This document shows, one piece after another, positions 17,084-25,158 of a DNA stretch of 64,000 bases (positions are counted from its first letter, which is position 1; the number at the start of each line of letters is the position of its first letter). The stretch spans positions 124,001 through 188,000 of the forward strand of contig NZ_FOVU01000008.1 in NCBI RefSeq assembly GCF_900115265.1. The letters run 5' to 3'. This DNA comes from Bradyrhizobium sp. Ghvi. GTDB lineage: Bacteria > Pseudomonadota > Alphaproteobacteria > Rhizobiales > Xanthobacteraceae. Below the pieces are notes generated by a model. That model made no database searches, was not told the origin of the DNA, and was given only the letters and a program-made list of their open reading frames with translations. Made by a program: the position numbers and the translations under genes.

Positions 17084-18328
17084 ATGAATAAAGCACTCTC
17101 TGGTGCATTGCGAAGTGCGTTTGGTGCGGCCGCGGCGGCCGCATTGCTGGCAGCCTCAGGCCCCGCCTCTGCGGCTGATCCAATCAAGATCGGTGTCATT
17201 GCGGAAGCACAGGCCATTGCCGGCGCATCGATCCCACAGGCGGCGCAGCTCGCTGCGGACGAGATCAACGCCAAAGGCGGCGTCGAGGGCCGCAAAATCG
17301 AGATCATCTCCTACGACAACCATTCCTCTTCCGCCGACTCCGTGCGCGCGTTCCAGCGCGCGGTGAACGAGGACAAGGTCAACGCGGTCATTGCAAGCTA
17401 CATCAGCGAAGTGGTGCTGGCGCTCGAGCCCTGGGCGGCTCGACTGAAGACGCCATTCGTGACGCCGGGCGCCGCCTCCAACGAGATCAGCAAGAGCGTC
17501 CACGCCGACTATGAGAAGAACAAGTACACCTTCCATGGTTACCTGACCTCGGCGGCGCTAGCGCTGTCGGTCTGCGATGCCGCCAAGGACCTCCTCGTCG
17601 ACAAGTTGCACATGAAGTCGGCGGTGATCATGAGCGAGGACGCCGCCTGGACCAAGCCGCTCGATGTCGGTTACGAGGAATGCCTGCCCAAGATCGGGCT
17701 GAAGGTGCTCGATCACATCCGCTTCTCTCCCGATACCACGGACTTCACCCCGATCTTCAACAAGATCGAGGGTGCCAAGCCCGACGTGATCATCACCGGC
17801 ATCTCCCATGTCGGCGTGCAGCCGACGGTGCAGTGGAAGAACCAGCAGGTGCCGATCCCGATGTTCGGCATCTCCTCGCAGGCGACCAACGAAACGTTTG
17901 GCAAGGACACCAATCAGGCCGCCGAAGGCGTGCTCTATCAGGGCGTCTCAGGCCCCGGCGTCGCGGTGACGCCGAAGTCGGTGCCGTTCGCGGAAAACTT
18001 CAGGAAAAAGTTCGGCAACTATCCGTCCTATGCCGGCTACACCGCCTATGACGAGGTCTATTACATTGCGGATGCCGTGAAGCGGGCCGGGTCGCTAGAT
18101 GCCGACAAGCTGGTCGATGCGCTGGAGAAGACCGACTGGGAAGGCACGATCGGCCGCGTCCAGTTCTACGGCAAGGACGATCCGTTCACACACTCGATCA
18201 AATACGGCAAGGGCCTCATCACCGGGCTGATGCTGCAATGGCAGGACGGCAAGCAGATCGCGGTCTGGCCCAAGGAGGTCGCCAAGGCCGATATCAAGTT
18301 CCCGAGCTTCATCAAGCTCAGCAACTGA
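17084..18328 (+). CDS. Liv-type ABC transporter substrate-binding protein (copy 1)
   Basis: 414 aa with a signal peptide (long Ala-rich stretch ending ASAAD) and GGGAGAG before the ATG. It is a type-I periplasmic binding protein of the Leu/Ile/Val class: DPIKIGVIAEAQAIAGASIP, AADEINAKGGVEGRKIEII and the FTPIFNKIEGAKPDVIITG region. It opens an operon with permeases and a fused ATPase. A close paralogue at 21756 follows the ATPase. The ligand is unknown; such systems take up amino acids, amides or aromatics. Confidence 0.9.
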   Translation: MNKALSGALRSAFGAAAAAALLAASGPASAADPIKIGVIAEAQAIAGASIPQAAQLAADEINAKGGVEGRKIEIISYDNHSSSADSVRAFQRAVNEDKVNAVIASYISEVVLALEPWAARLKTPFVTPGAASNEISKSVHADYEKNKYTFHGYLTSAALALSVCDAAKDLLVDKLHMKSAVIMSEDAAWTKPLDVGYEECLPKIGLKVLDHIRFSPDTTDFTPIFNKIEGAKPDVIITGISHVGVQPTVQWKNQQVPIPMFGISSQATNETFGKDTNQAAEGVLYQGVSGPGVAVTPKSVPFAENFRKKFGNYPSYAGYTAYDEVYYIADAVKRAGSLDADKLVDALEKTDWEGTIGRVQFYGKDDPFTHSIKYGKGLITGLMLQWQDGKQIAVWPKEVAKADIKFPSFIKLSN

Positions 18329-18336
18329 TCGGAGCC

Positions 18337-18361
18337 GCTCCCGGGACCACCTCCCGGGAGC
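18337..18361 (+). promoter_or_regulatory. Intercistronic hairpin between binding protein and permease
   Basis: GCTCCCGGGA, loop CCACC, TCCCGGGAGC with no U-tract, 8 bp after the stop. Such structures often keep the binding-protein mRNA more abundant than the permease part. Confidence 0.55.
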
Positions 18362-18429
18362 TTCCACTTGCGGCACACGCAGCACTTTCCCTCAAAGCGG
18401 CAGCCTGGCTGCCACGCGGCCAATCATCA

Positions 18430-19305
18430 ATGCGAGCTTTCCAGATTCTGATCGATGGCTTTGCCATCAGTGCTCTCTACGCTCTTGGTGCCACCGGCTT
18501 CACGTTGATCTTCGGCGTCTCCGGCGTGCTCAACCTCTCCCACGGCGCCATTATGGTAGCGGCAGCGGTGGCGGCCTGGGCCGCGGCCAGCATCCTTGGC
18601 GTCGGCACCTATGCCGGCGCCCTGATTGGCGTCGCCGTCGCGCTCATCACTGCGTTTGCCACCTATTTCGCGGTGGTGAAGCCGATCCAGGACTCCCGGC
18701 GCATTCCCAATGAGGAGAAGGAGATCTTCGTCCTGACGGGAACGCTGCTCTGGGGCATCATGATCCAGGAGCTGATCGCCTATTTCTTCACCAACAACGC
18801 CAAGACCGTGCTGCCGATCGTCGAGGGCGTCGTCGAAATTCTCGGCGTCCGTACACCGAGCAACGAGATTTTTACGGCGATCGTCTGCTGCCTCGTCATC
18901 GCCCTGCTGTGGCTGTTGGTGAACCGCACCCGCACCGGCAAAGCCGTGCTGGCGGCCTCGATGAACCCGCGCGGTGTCACGCTGCTCGGGCTCGAGCTCA
19001 CCCACATCTACATCGTGGTGTGGGCGATCTACGGGATCCTGGCCGGCATCGCCGGCGTGCTTCTCGGCATGTTCCTCGGCGTCAGCTCCTACAGCGTCGG
19101 ACCGCTGACCGCGAGCGCGTTCTCGATCGTGGTGCTCGGCGGCCTCGGCAGCGTCTCCGGCTCGCTGATCGCGGCCTTCGTGGTCGGCTATTTGGAGACG
19201 CTGACGGCCTATCTGGTCTCGCCCGCCTATCGCACCATTCCGGCGCTGCTGCTGCTCGTCTTTGTCATGTATATCCGGCCCCAGGGCCTGCTGGGGAGGC
19301 GTTGA
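18430..19305 (+). CDS. livH: Branched-chain amino acid-type ABC permease, LivH family
   Basis: 291 aa, polytopic. It starts MRAFQILIDGFAISALYALG and has GVSGVLNLSHGAIMVAAAVA and LGGLGSVSGSLIAAFVVGYL, which are LivH hallmarks (the latter the ATPase-contact EAA-like loop). The ATG at 18430 is the first after the hairpin. Its stop is 1 bp from the livM start. It forms half of the inner-membrane channel. Confidence 0.9.
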   Translation: MRAFQILIDGFAISALYALGATGFTLIFGVSGVLNLSHGAIMVAAAVAAWAAASILGVGTYAGALIGVAVALITAFATYFAVVKPIQDSRRIPNEEKEIFVLTGTLLWGIMIQELIAYFFTNNAKTVLPIVEGVVEILGVRTPSNEIFTAIVCCLVIALLWLLVNRTRTGKAVLAASMNPRGVTLLGLELTHIYIVVWAIYGILAGIAGVLLGMFLGVSSYSVGPLTASAFSIVVLGGLGSVSGSLIAAFVVGYLETLTAYLVSPAYRTIPALLLLVFVMYIRPQGLLGRR

Positions 19306-19306
19306 G

Positions 19307-20233
19307 ATGGCGGGTTTCTTCACCTCGCGGCTGTTCTTCGTCTCGCTGGCGCTCGTCATCATCGCGGCGACGCTGCCGCTCTATGTCTCTGGCTACGTGC
19401 TGGGCCTCCTCACCGTCGCATTCTATTTCGGCGTGTTCGCGATGGCCTGGGACCTCCTGTTCGGCTTCGCCGGCGAAGTCAATTTCGGGCCGACCTTCCT
19501 GATCGGCGTCGGCGCCTACACCGCCGGCATTCTGAATGCGCAATTCGGCTGGTCGGTCTATCTCTGCATCGTGCTGGGCGCGCTCGCTTCGGTCATCGCA
19601 GGTCTGGTGCTGGCGCTCCCGGCGCTGCGCGTGCGCGGGCCTTATTTCGGCCTGACCACGCTGGTCGCGGTGCTGATGCTTCAGAACTTCGTGGTCGTAT
19701 TCGCTGATCTCACCGGCGGCGAGATCGGCCTCACAATCCCTGATGTCATCACCATCAACGCCGGCGCCAATTACTGGATCGCGCTCGGCTTCATGACGAT
19801 CTCGGCCGCGATCCTCTACGGCCTGTCGCAATCGCCCGTCGGCCTCGTGCTGCAAGCCAGCGGCCAGGATCCGGTGCAGGCAGGCGCGCTCGGCTTCAAC
19901 ATCGTCAAGCACAAGCTTGCCGCCTTCATCGTCAGCGCGTTCTTCTCCGGACTGTCGGGCGCGCTGCTGGTGTTCTATTTCGGCACCGCCTCGGTCGGCA
20001 CCGTCGTCGACGTCGCGGTCGGCGTCAACGTCATCGTCTCGGCCGTGCTCGGCGGGCGGCGCACCGTGCTCGGCGCAGCGCTGGGCGCAATCTTCCTGAT
20101 CGTGGCAGGTGAATTCCTTCGGCCGACCGGCGAGCTTGCGACCTTCATCGTCTCGGCGGTCGCGCTCCTCGTCGTGCTGTTCTTCCCCGGCGGCTTCTTA
20201 GGGGCGGCCCTCTCGCGCGAGGCTCGCTCGTAA
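19307..20233 (+). CDS. livM: Branched-chain amino acid-type ABC permease, LivM family
   Basis: 308 aa, polytopic. LLFGFAGEVNFGPTFLIGVGAYTAGIL, LPALRVRGPYFGLTTLV and VSAVLGGRRTVLGAALGAIF are LivM signatures. Its TAA overlaps the ATG of the fused ATPase gene by one base, so the three products are made in step. Confidence 0.9.
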   Translation: MAGFFTSRLFFVSLALVIIAATLPLYVSGYVLGLLTVAFYFGVFAMAWDLLFGFAGEVNFGPTFLIGVGAYTAGILNAQFGWSVYLCIVLGALASVIAGLVLALPALRVRGPYFGLTTLVAVLMLQNFVVVFADLTGGEIGLTIPDVITINAGANYWIALGFMTISAAILYGLSQSPVGLVLQASGQDPVQAGALGFNIVKHKLAAFIVSAFFSGLSGALLVFYFGTASVGTVVDVAVGVNVIVSAVLGGRRTVLGAALGAIFLIVAGEFLRPTGELATFIVSAVALLVVLFFPGGFLGAALSREARS

Positions 20234-21714
20234 TGGATCAGAGGCTTTCAAACCGGCCCGTGCTCGAAGTGCGTGGCCTGACCAAACGCTTCGGTGGATT
20301 GACGGCGGTGAAGAACCTCGGCTTCGACGTCAATGGCGGCGAGATATTCGGCCTCATCGGGCCGAATGGCTCGGGCAAATCTACCGCGATGAAGAGCGTG
20401 ATGGGCATCGAGCGCCCGACCGCGGGCGAGGTCGTGTTCGAAGGCGAAAATGTCGCCGGCCTGCCCGCGCACAAGATCGCGCGCAAGGGTTTTGGCATGG
20501 TTTTCCAGCACTCGCGGCCGCTGAACCGGCAGACGGTGCTGGAGAACATCATGGTAGCGCTGCTGCCGGACAGCCTGTTCATGCTGTTTCCGGACAAGGC
20601 GCTGGTCGAGCGCGCCAAATGGATCGCAGATCGCGTCGGGCTCGGCAGCGTCATGAAGCGCCGCCCGCCGACGCTGCCCTTCGCCGATCTGCGCCGGCTC
20701 GAGCTTGCCAAGGCGATCGCGCGCGATCCGAAAGTCGTGCTGGTCGACGAGCCCTTCGCCGGCCTCACCCGCGCCGAGGTCGACGTCTTTTCCGACCTGA
20801 TCCGCAGCTTTCGCGACGAGGGCCGCGCAGTGATGCTGGTCGATCACAACGTCAAGAGCGTCGCCGCGCTGGTCGACCGCGTGCTCGCCATGTATCTCGG
20901 CGAGGAGATCGTCACCGGCAAGGCCGATGAGGTCATGCGAAACGAGACGGTGCGGCGGGTCTATCTCGGCGGCGCGATTGAGACCCATGCGCGGCCCGAG
21001 ACCAGCTTCAAGGACAAGGTGCCGCTGCTCCAGGTCGAGAATGTCAGCGTGCACTACGGCAAGGCGCAGGCGCTGGAAAACGTCTCGATCCACATCCACG
21101 AGGGCGAGTTCGTCTCCATCGTCGGCCTCAACGGCGCCGGCAAGACCACGCTGTTCAACACCATCTCCGGCTTCCTGCCCTACACTGGCGAGATCATCCG
21201 CGGCGGCGAAAAGCTGCGCGGCACGAGCCCGGCAAAAATCGCCCGCAGCGGCCTCGTGCAATGCCCTGAATCGCGCGAGCTGTTCGGCGAGATGACGGTG
21301 CGGGAAAACCTCGATCTCGGCGGTCAGCACCTTTCCGACGAGGCGCGCGCCACGCAGCTTGCCTGGCTTTTCGAGCTGTTCCCGATCCTGAAGGAGCGCC
21401 AGGGCCAGTTGGCGCAGACGCTGTCCGGCGGCGAGCAGCAGATGCTGGCGATCGGCAGGGCGCTGATGATGCAGCCGCAGATCCTGATCCTGGACGAGCC
21501 GACGCTGGGCCTTGCGCCCGTCATCCTCGAGCTGCTCTCCAAGGCGCTGGAGAAGCTGCGGCAAACCACCTCGATCACGGTTCTGCTCGGGGAGCAGAAC
21601 GTCACATTTGCGCTGCCGCATGCCGACCGCGTCTATGTGCTGGAGCATGCCAGGATCGTGTGGGAGGGCGATCCCGCCCGCTTCGCCGCTGAAGCGGGCG
21701 CCGATTTTCTGTAA
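20233..21714 (+). CDS. Fused LivG-LivF double ABC ATPase
   Basis: 493 aa with two nucleotide-binding domains. Domain 1 (about 1-250) has Walker A GPNGSGKST and Walker B VVLVDEP, but its signature loop reads LPFADLRR instead of LSGGQ or LSYGQ. Domain 2 (about 262-493) has GLNGAGKTT, a normal LSGGEQQ and ILILDEPTLGLAP. LivG and LivF are separate in most bacteria; the fusion fixes a 1:1 ratio. The degenerate loop predicts one weak ATP site. There is no frameshift. Confidence 0.9.
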   Translation: MDQRLSNRPVLEVRGLTKRFGGLTAVKNLGFDVNGGEIFGLIGPNGSGKSTAMKSVMGIERPTAGEVVFEGENVAGLPAHKIARKGFGMVFQHSRPLNRQTVLENIMVALLPDSLFMLFPDKALVERAKWIADRVGLGSVMKRRPPTLPFADLRRLELAKAIARDPKVVLVDEPFAGLTRAEVDVFSDLIRSFRDEGRAVMLVDHNVKSVAALVDRVLAMYLGEEIVTGKADEVMRNETVRRVYLGGAIETHARPETSFKDKVPLLQVENVSVHYGKAQALENVSIHIHEGEFVSIVGLNGAGKTTLFNTISGFLPYTGEIIRGGEKLRGTSPAKIARSGLVQCPESRELFGEMTVRENLDLGGQHLSDEARATQLAWLFELFPILKERQGQLAQTLSGGEQQMLAIGRALMMQPQILILDEPTLGLAPVILELLSKALEKLRQTTSITVLLGEQNVTFALPHADRVYVLEHARIVWEGDPARFAAEAGADFL

Positions 21715-21755
21715 GTCGATCAACAGCAACAAAAAGCATAGAAAGGGAAACGACC

Positions 21756-22991
21756 ATGCGACCTTCAGCTCTCAGCGGCAGCTTCCTGGTGTCCGCGCTG
21801 GCGCTCTGCCTCGCCGCGCCGGCCTACGCACAGTCGAACGACCCGATCAAGATCGGCGTCATCGCCGAGGTGCAATCGATCGCTGGCGCGGCAACCCCGG
21901 GCGGAGCGCAGATCGCCGCGGACGAGATTAATGCCAAGGGCGGCATCCTCGGTCGCAAGGTCGAGATCGTCACCTACGACAACAAGAGCTCCTCGGCCGA
22001 TTCCGTGCGCGCCTTCCAGCGCGCCGTGAGCGAGGACAAGGTCTCGGCCGTGATCGCGAGCTACATCTCCGAGGTCGTGCTGGCGCTCGAGCCCTGGGCC
22101 GCGCGGCTGAAGATGCCGCTGATCACGCCCGGCGCCGCCTCGAACGAGATCACCAAGGCGATCCACAACGACTACGAGAAGAACAAGTACACCTTCCACG
22201 GCTATCTGACCTCGGCCGCGCAAGCCCAACTCGTCTGCGACGCGGCCAAGGACCTCCTCGTCGACAAGCTCAAGTTCAAGACCGTCGCGATCATGAGCGA
22301 GGATGCCGCCTGGACCAAGCCGCTCGACGTCGGCTACGAGGGTTGCCTGCCCAAGGCCGGGCTGAAGGTGGTCGAGCACGTGCGCTTCTCGCCCGACACC
22401 ACCGACTTCACGCCGATTTTCAACAACATCGAAGGCAAGAAGCCCGACGTGATCGTCACCGGCATCTCGCATGTCGGCGTGCAGCCGACCGTGCAGTGGA
22501 AGAACCAGCAGGTGCCGGTGCCGATGTTCGGCATCAGCGCGCAGGCGCTGAGCCCGACCTTCTGGAAGGACACCAACGGCGCCGCCGACGGCATCCCGTC
22601 GCTCGCCGTCGCGACACCGGACGTCGCCGTGACCTCGAAGACCAAGCCGTTCGCCGCCGCCTTCAAGGCCAAGTTCGGCGCACCGCCGGCTTACACGGGC
22701 TATACCGCCTATGACGAGGTCTACATCATCACCGACGCCATCAAGCGCGCCGGCTCGACTGATCCCGACAAGATGGTCGCGGAGCTCGAGAAGACGGATT
22801 ACGAGGGTACGATCGGCAAGATCCAGTTCTACGGCAAGAACGACGAGTTCACCCACGGCATCAAGTCCGGCCCCGGCTTCGTGACCGGCCTCGTGTTCCA
22901 GTGGCAGGACGAGAAGCAGGTCGTGGTCTGGCCGGAGAAGATCGCGGAAGGCAAGCTGAAGTTTCCCAACTTCGTGAAACTGTCGCAGTAA
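21756..22991 (+). CDS. Liv-type ABC substrate-binding protein (copy 2)
   Basis: 411 aa with signal peptide (LVSALALCLAAPAYAQ). It is clearly a duplicate of the product at 17084: IKIGVIAEVQSIAGAATPGG, YDNKSSSADSVRAFQRAV, YEKNKYTFHGYLTSAAQ and FSPDTTDFTPIFNNIEGKKP align almost residue for residue. Differences concentrate in the middle (SPTFWKDTNGAADGIPSLAV against NETFGKDTNQAAEGVLYQGV), near the likely ligand cleft, suggesting changed specificity with shared membrane parts. Confidence 0.9.
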   Translation: MRPSALSGSFLVSALALCLAAPAYAQSNDPIKIGVIAEVQSIAGAATPGGAQIAADEINAKGGILGRKVEIVTYDNKSSSADSVRAFQRAVSEDKVSAVIASYISEVVLALEPWAARLKMPLITPGAASNEITKAIHNDYEKNKYTFHGYLTSAAQAQLVCDAAKDLLVDKLKFKTVAIMSEDAAWTKPLDVGYEGCLPKAGLKVVEHVRFSPDTTDFTPIFNNIEGKKPDVIVTGISHVGVQPTVQWKNQQVPVPMFGISAQALSPTFWKDTNGAADGIPSLAVATPDVAVTSKTKPFAAAFKAKFGAPPAYTGYTAYDEVYIITDAIKRAGSTDPDKMVAELEKTDYEGTIGKIQFYGKNDEFTHGIKSGPGFVTGLVFQWQDEKQVVVWPEKIAEGKLKFPNFVKLSQ

Positions 22992-23022
22992 AAATATCGG
23001 AAGGGCGGCTTCGCAGGCGCGC

Positions 23023-23057
23023 AATGCCCGGGTCTAGCCCGGGCATTGTCGTTTCTG
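23023..23057 (+). terminator. Likely terminator after the second binding-protein gene
   Basis: AATGCCCGGG, loop TCTAG, CCCGGGCATT followed by GTCGTTTCTG: a 10-bp perfect stem with a short T-rich tail, 32 bp past the stop. Confidence 0.65.
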
Positions 23058-23162
23058 TCTCAGGCACTTCGGCTGAAGCCCGCTTGCAAATCTCGCAGCG
23101 TCGATCACACTAAGGATCGCACGCAGGCAGCTCCAAGAATCTGCGGCCAGCACGGAGGACGC

Positions 23163-24062
23163 ATGCTCCCTTATGTCGCTCACGATCCCCGCTTCGAGCG
23201 GCTGGTCATCGGCCATGTCAATCTCGAAAAACTCTTCACCGGCTGCCGCTGGGCCGAAGGCCCCGCCTATTTCCCGGCCGGCCGCTATCTTGTCTGGTCC
23301 GACATCCCGAACAACCGGATGATGCGTTTCGACGAGACCGACGGATCGGTGTCGGTGTTCCGCTCGCCGAGCTTCAATTCCAACGGCAACACCACCGATC
23401 GCCAGGGCCGGCTGGTGACCTGCGAGCATTTCATGCGGCGTGTCACCCGGACCGAGCATGACGGCTCGATCACCGTGCTGGCGGACGCGTTCGAGGGCCG
23501 TCGGCTGAATTCGCCCAATGACGCCGTGGTCAAATCGGATAATTCGATCTGGTTCTCCGATCCGACTTACGGCATCGACAGCGACTATGAAGGGCAGCAA
23601 AGCCCGTCCGAGATCGGCGCCTCCAACGTCTACCGGATCGACGGCGCTACCGGCGCCATCACGCGCGTCGTAGCCGACCGGGTGCAGCCCAACGGGCTCG
23701 CCTTCTCGCCTGACGAAACCAGGCTCTACGTCGCCGACACCGGCGCGACGCATGTACCCGGATTGCCGCCGACGATCTGGTCTTACCAGGTTAAAGGACA
23801 GGCGCTCGGGGAAGCCTCGCTGTTCGCCACCTGCCCGGACGGGCTGTATGACGGCTTTCGCGTCGACATCCACGGCAATATCTGGACGTCGGCCGGACGC
23901 AGCGTGTTCTGCTATGCGCCTGATGGCACGCATCTCGGCACGGTCCCGATGGGCGAGATCGTCGCCAACGTCTGCTTCGGCGGCCCGCGCCGCAACCGCC
24001 TCTACATCTGCGGCCAGACCTCGCTGTACTCGATCTATCTCAACACGCGGGGAGCGGTTTAG
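23163..24062 (+). CDS. SMP-30/gluconolactonase-family protein
   Basis: 299 aa from an ATG with GGAGG 4 bp upstream; no export signal, so cytoplasmic. Propeller motifs WAEGPAYFPAGRYLVWSDIP, LNSPNDAVVKSDNSIWFSDP and QPNGLAFSPDETRLYVAD hold the expected metal ligands. It follows the Liv transporter after a terminator and may process an imported lactone; that is contextual only. Closely related to the Tat-exported protein at 14249. It ends 38 bp before the left 43-bp repeat. Confidence 0.88.
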   Translation: MLPYVAHDPRFERLVIGHVNLEKLFTGCRWAEGPAYFPAGRYLVWSDIPNNRMMRFDETDGSVSVFRSPSFNSNGNTTDRQGRLVTCEHFMRRVTRTEHDGSITVLADAFEGRRLNSPNDAVVKSDNSIWFSDPTYGIDSDYEGQQSPSEIGASNVYRIDGATGAITRVVADRVQPNGLAFSPDETRLYVADTGATHVPGLPPTIWSYQVKGQALGEASLFATCPDGLYDGFRVDIHGNIWTSAGRSVFCYAPDGTHLGTVPMGEIVANVCFGGPRRNRLYICGQTSLYSIYLNTRGAV

Positions 24063-24100
24063 TCTATTCGCGGACCAACGCGACGTCGGTGTGCGCGTTC

Positions 24101-24143
24101 GCCCTTGTCACGGCGCAAGGGACAGCTACGACTACCGTCCGGG
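24101..24143. repeat. Left copy of a 43-bp direct repeat
   Basis: Identical over 43 bp, by eye, to 44586-44628 in the same orientation. It starts GCCCTTGTCACGGCGCAAGG (with CCCTTG/CAAGGG as inverted arms) and ends CTACGACTACCGTCCGGG. Flanking bases differ immediately on both sides. The interval is 20,485 bp. The right part of the repeat is the start of the NIPSNAP fragment. Confidence 0.85.
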
Positions 24144-24514
24144 TGAAACTCGACACCGCGGCCACGGCCGTGGCCGGCATCGGCGACTACGTCGGCGCAT
24201 CGGACGTCAACGGCACGCTACTCGGCTGCTGGGCCAGCAAGATCGGCGAGCTCAATCAGCTCCTGGTGCTGCGCTCGTTCAGGGACCACGAGGCATGCCG
24301 TGTCGAGCGCGAGCGTACGCTTCGCACCACAAATCCCTTCGGGGCCGGCGAGGCCATCTCCGAGATGAGCTTCGATATCTACGCGCCGTTTCCGTTCCTT
24401 CCGCCGGCCGTGCCAGGCAAGTACGGCAGCGTCTACGAGATCCGCACCGAGCGACTCAAGCACGGCGGTGTTCCACCGACGGCGCGGGCCATCTTGCGCT
24501 CAGCCTTCGAGTAA
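24127..24514 (+). pseudogene. NIPSNAP-family protein fragment
   Basis: The frame reads VRVKLDTAATAVAGIGDYVG, LLGCWASKIGELNQLLVLRS, FGAGEAISEMSFDIYAPFPF and GKYGSVYEIRTERLKHGGVP, which is the first NIPSNAP domain of a rhizobial-type protein. A preceding YDYR lies in another frame, as if one unit of a 5-nt ACCGT tandem had been lost; no start codon with a ribosome site exists. The second half of the domain pair is missing (ends RAILRSAFE). The 5' break coincides with the 43-bp repeat. Remnant, not functional. Confidence 0.7.
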
Positions 24515-24525
24515 CGGGATTGGGT

Positions 24526-25074
24526 CTACTTGTCGCGCTTGGAGACGTACCAAGGAGGGCGACTGGTCAGAATCCGGGCATAGACCGGACAATCCTCAGA
24601 ATGTGCGCCGCGAAGATAACCCAAGCTCATCAGGAACTCTCCGACGATCTCTCCTCCAGTGAATTTGAAGGTCTTGCGGAAAAGCTTCACCCATTCCTCC
24701 TTCTCCCGCGGATGGTGGGCATCCAACCAACGTGCGAAGCCGCCGTGGCTCTCGCGCATAGCCTGGACGCGCCGTGCGTTCTCGACGACGGCCCTCACCT
24801 TCAGCCGGTTCCGGATGATGCCGGGATCCGCCAACAGTCGCGCCTCGTCGGCCTCTCCCATCGCAGCCACGCGGTCGACGTTGTAGGCCGCGAACGCTCC
24901 CCGCATCGTCTCCCGACGCCGTAGCACCAGCCCCCACGAAAGGCCGGCCTGCATGATCTCCAGACAGAGGCGCTCGAACAGGACGGACTCGTCGCGCTGC
25001 GGAAAGCCATATTCAGTCGAATGATATGCATCGTGCAGGGGATATTCGGACGCGACGCTGCAATAGCTGTTCAT
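24526..25074 (-). CDS. tag: DNA-3-methyladenine glycosylase I family
   Basis: 182 aa. HDAYHSTEYGFPQRDESVLFERLCLEIMQAGLSW is the Tag substrate pocket with conserved Glu and Trp, followed by DPGIIRNRLKVRAVVENARR (the helix-hairpin region) and FKFTGGEIVGEFLMSLGYLR. It removes 3-methyladenine from alkylated DNA. The N-terminal Cys and C-terminal Cys/His zinc ligands of E. coli Tag are not obvious, so it belongs to a divergent branch. It is convergent with the NIPSNAP fragment and lies inside the repeat-bounded segment. Confidence 0.82.
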   Translation of the reverse strand: MNSYCSVASEYPLHDAYHSTEYGFPQRDESVLFERLCLEIMQAGLSWGLVLRRRETMRGAFAAYNVDRVAAMGEADEARLLADPGIIRNRLKVRAVVENARRVQAMRESHGGFARWLDAHHPREKEEWVKLFRKTFKFTGGEIVGEFLMSLGYLRGAHSEDCPVYARILTSRPPWYVSKRDK

Positions 25075-25158
25075 GGCCCCTCACCGCTCTAAGAGCCGGC
25101 CTCCGACCCACGCAGCCGCTTTTGGGTCCGGACATGCTCTGATTTCATTCTTGCCGGG

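Noticed and set aside
24089..24514. Calling the NIPSNAP reading an intact 141-aa gene
   Set aside because: The first residues come from the 43-bp repeat, the native N-terminus is in another frame and the second half of the protein is missing.
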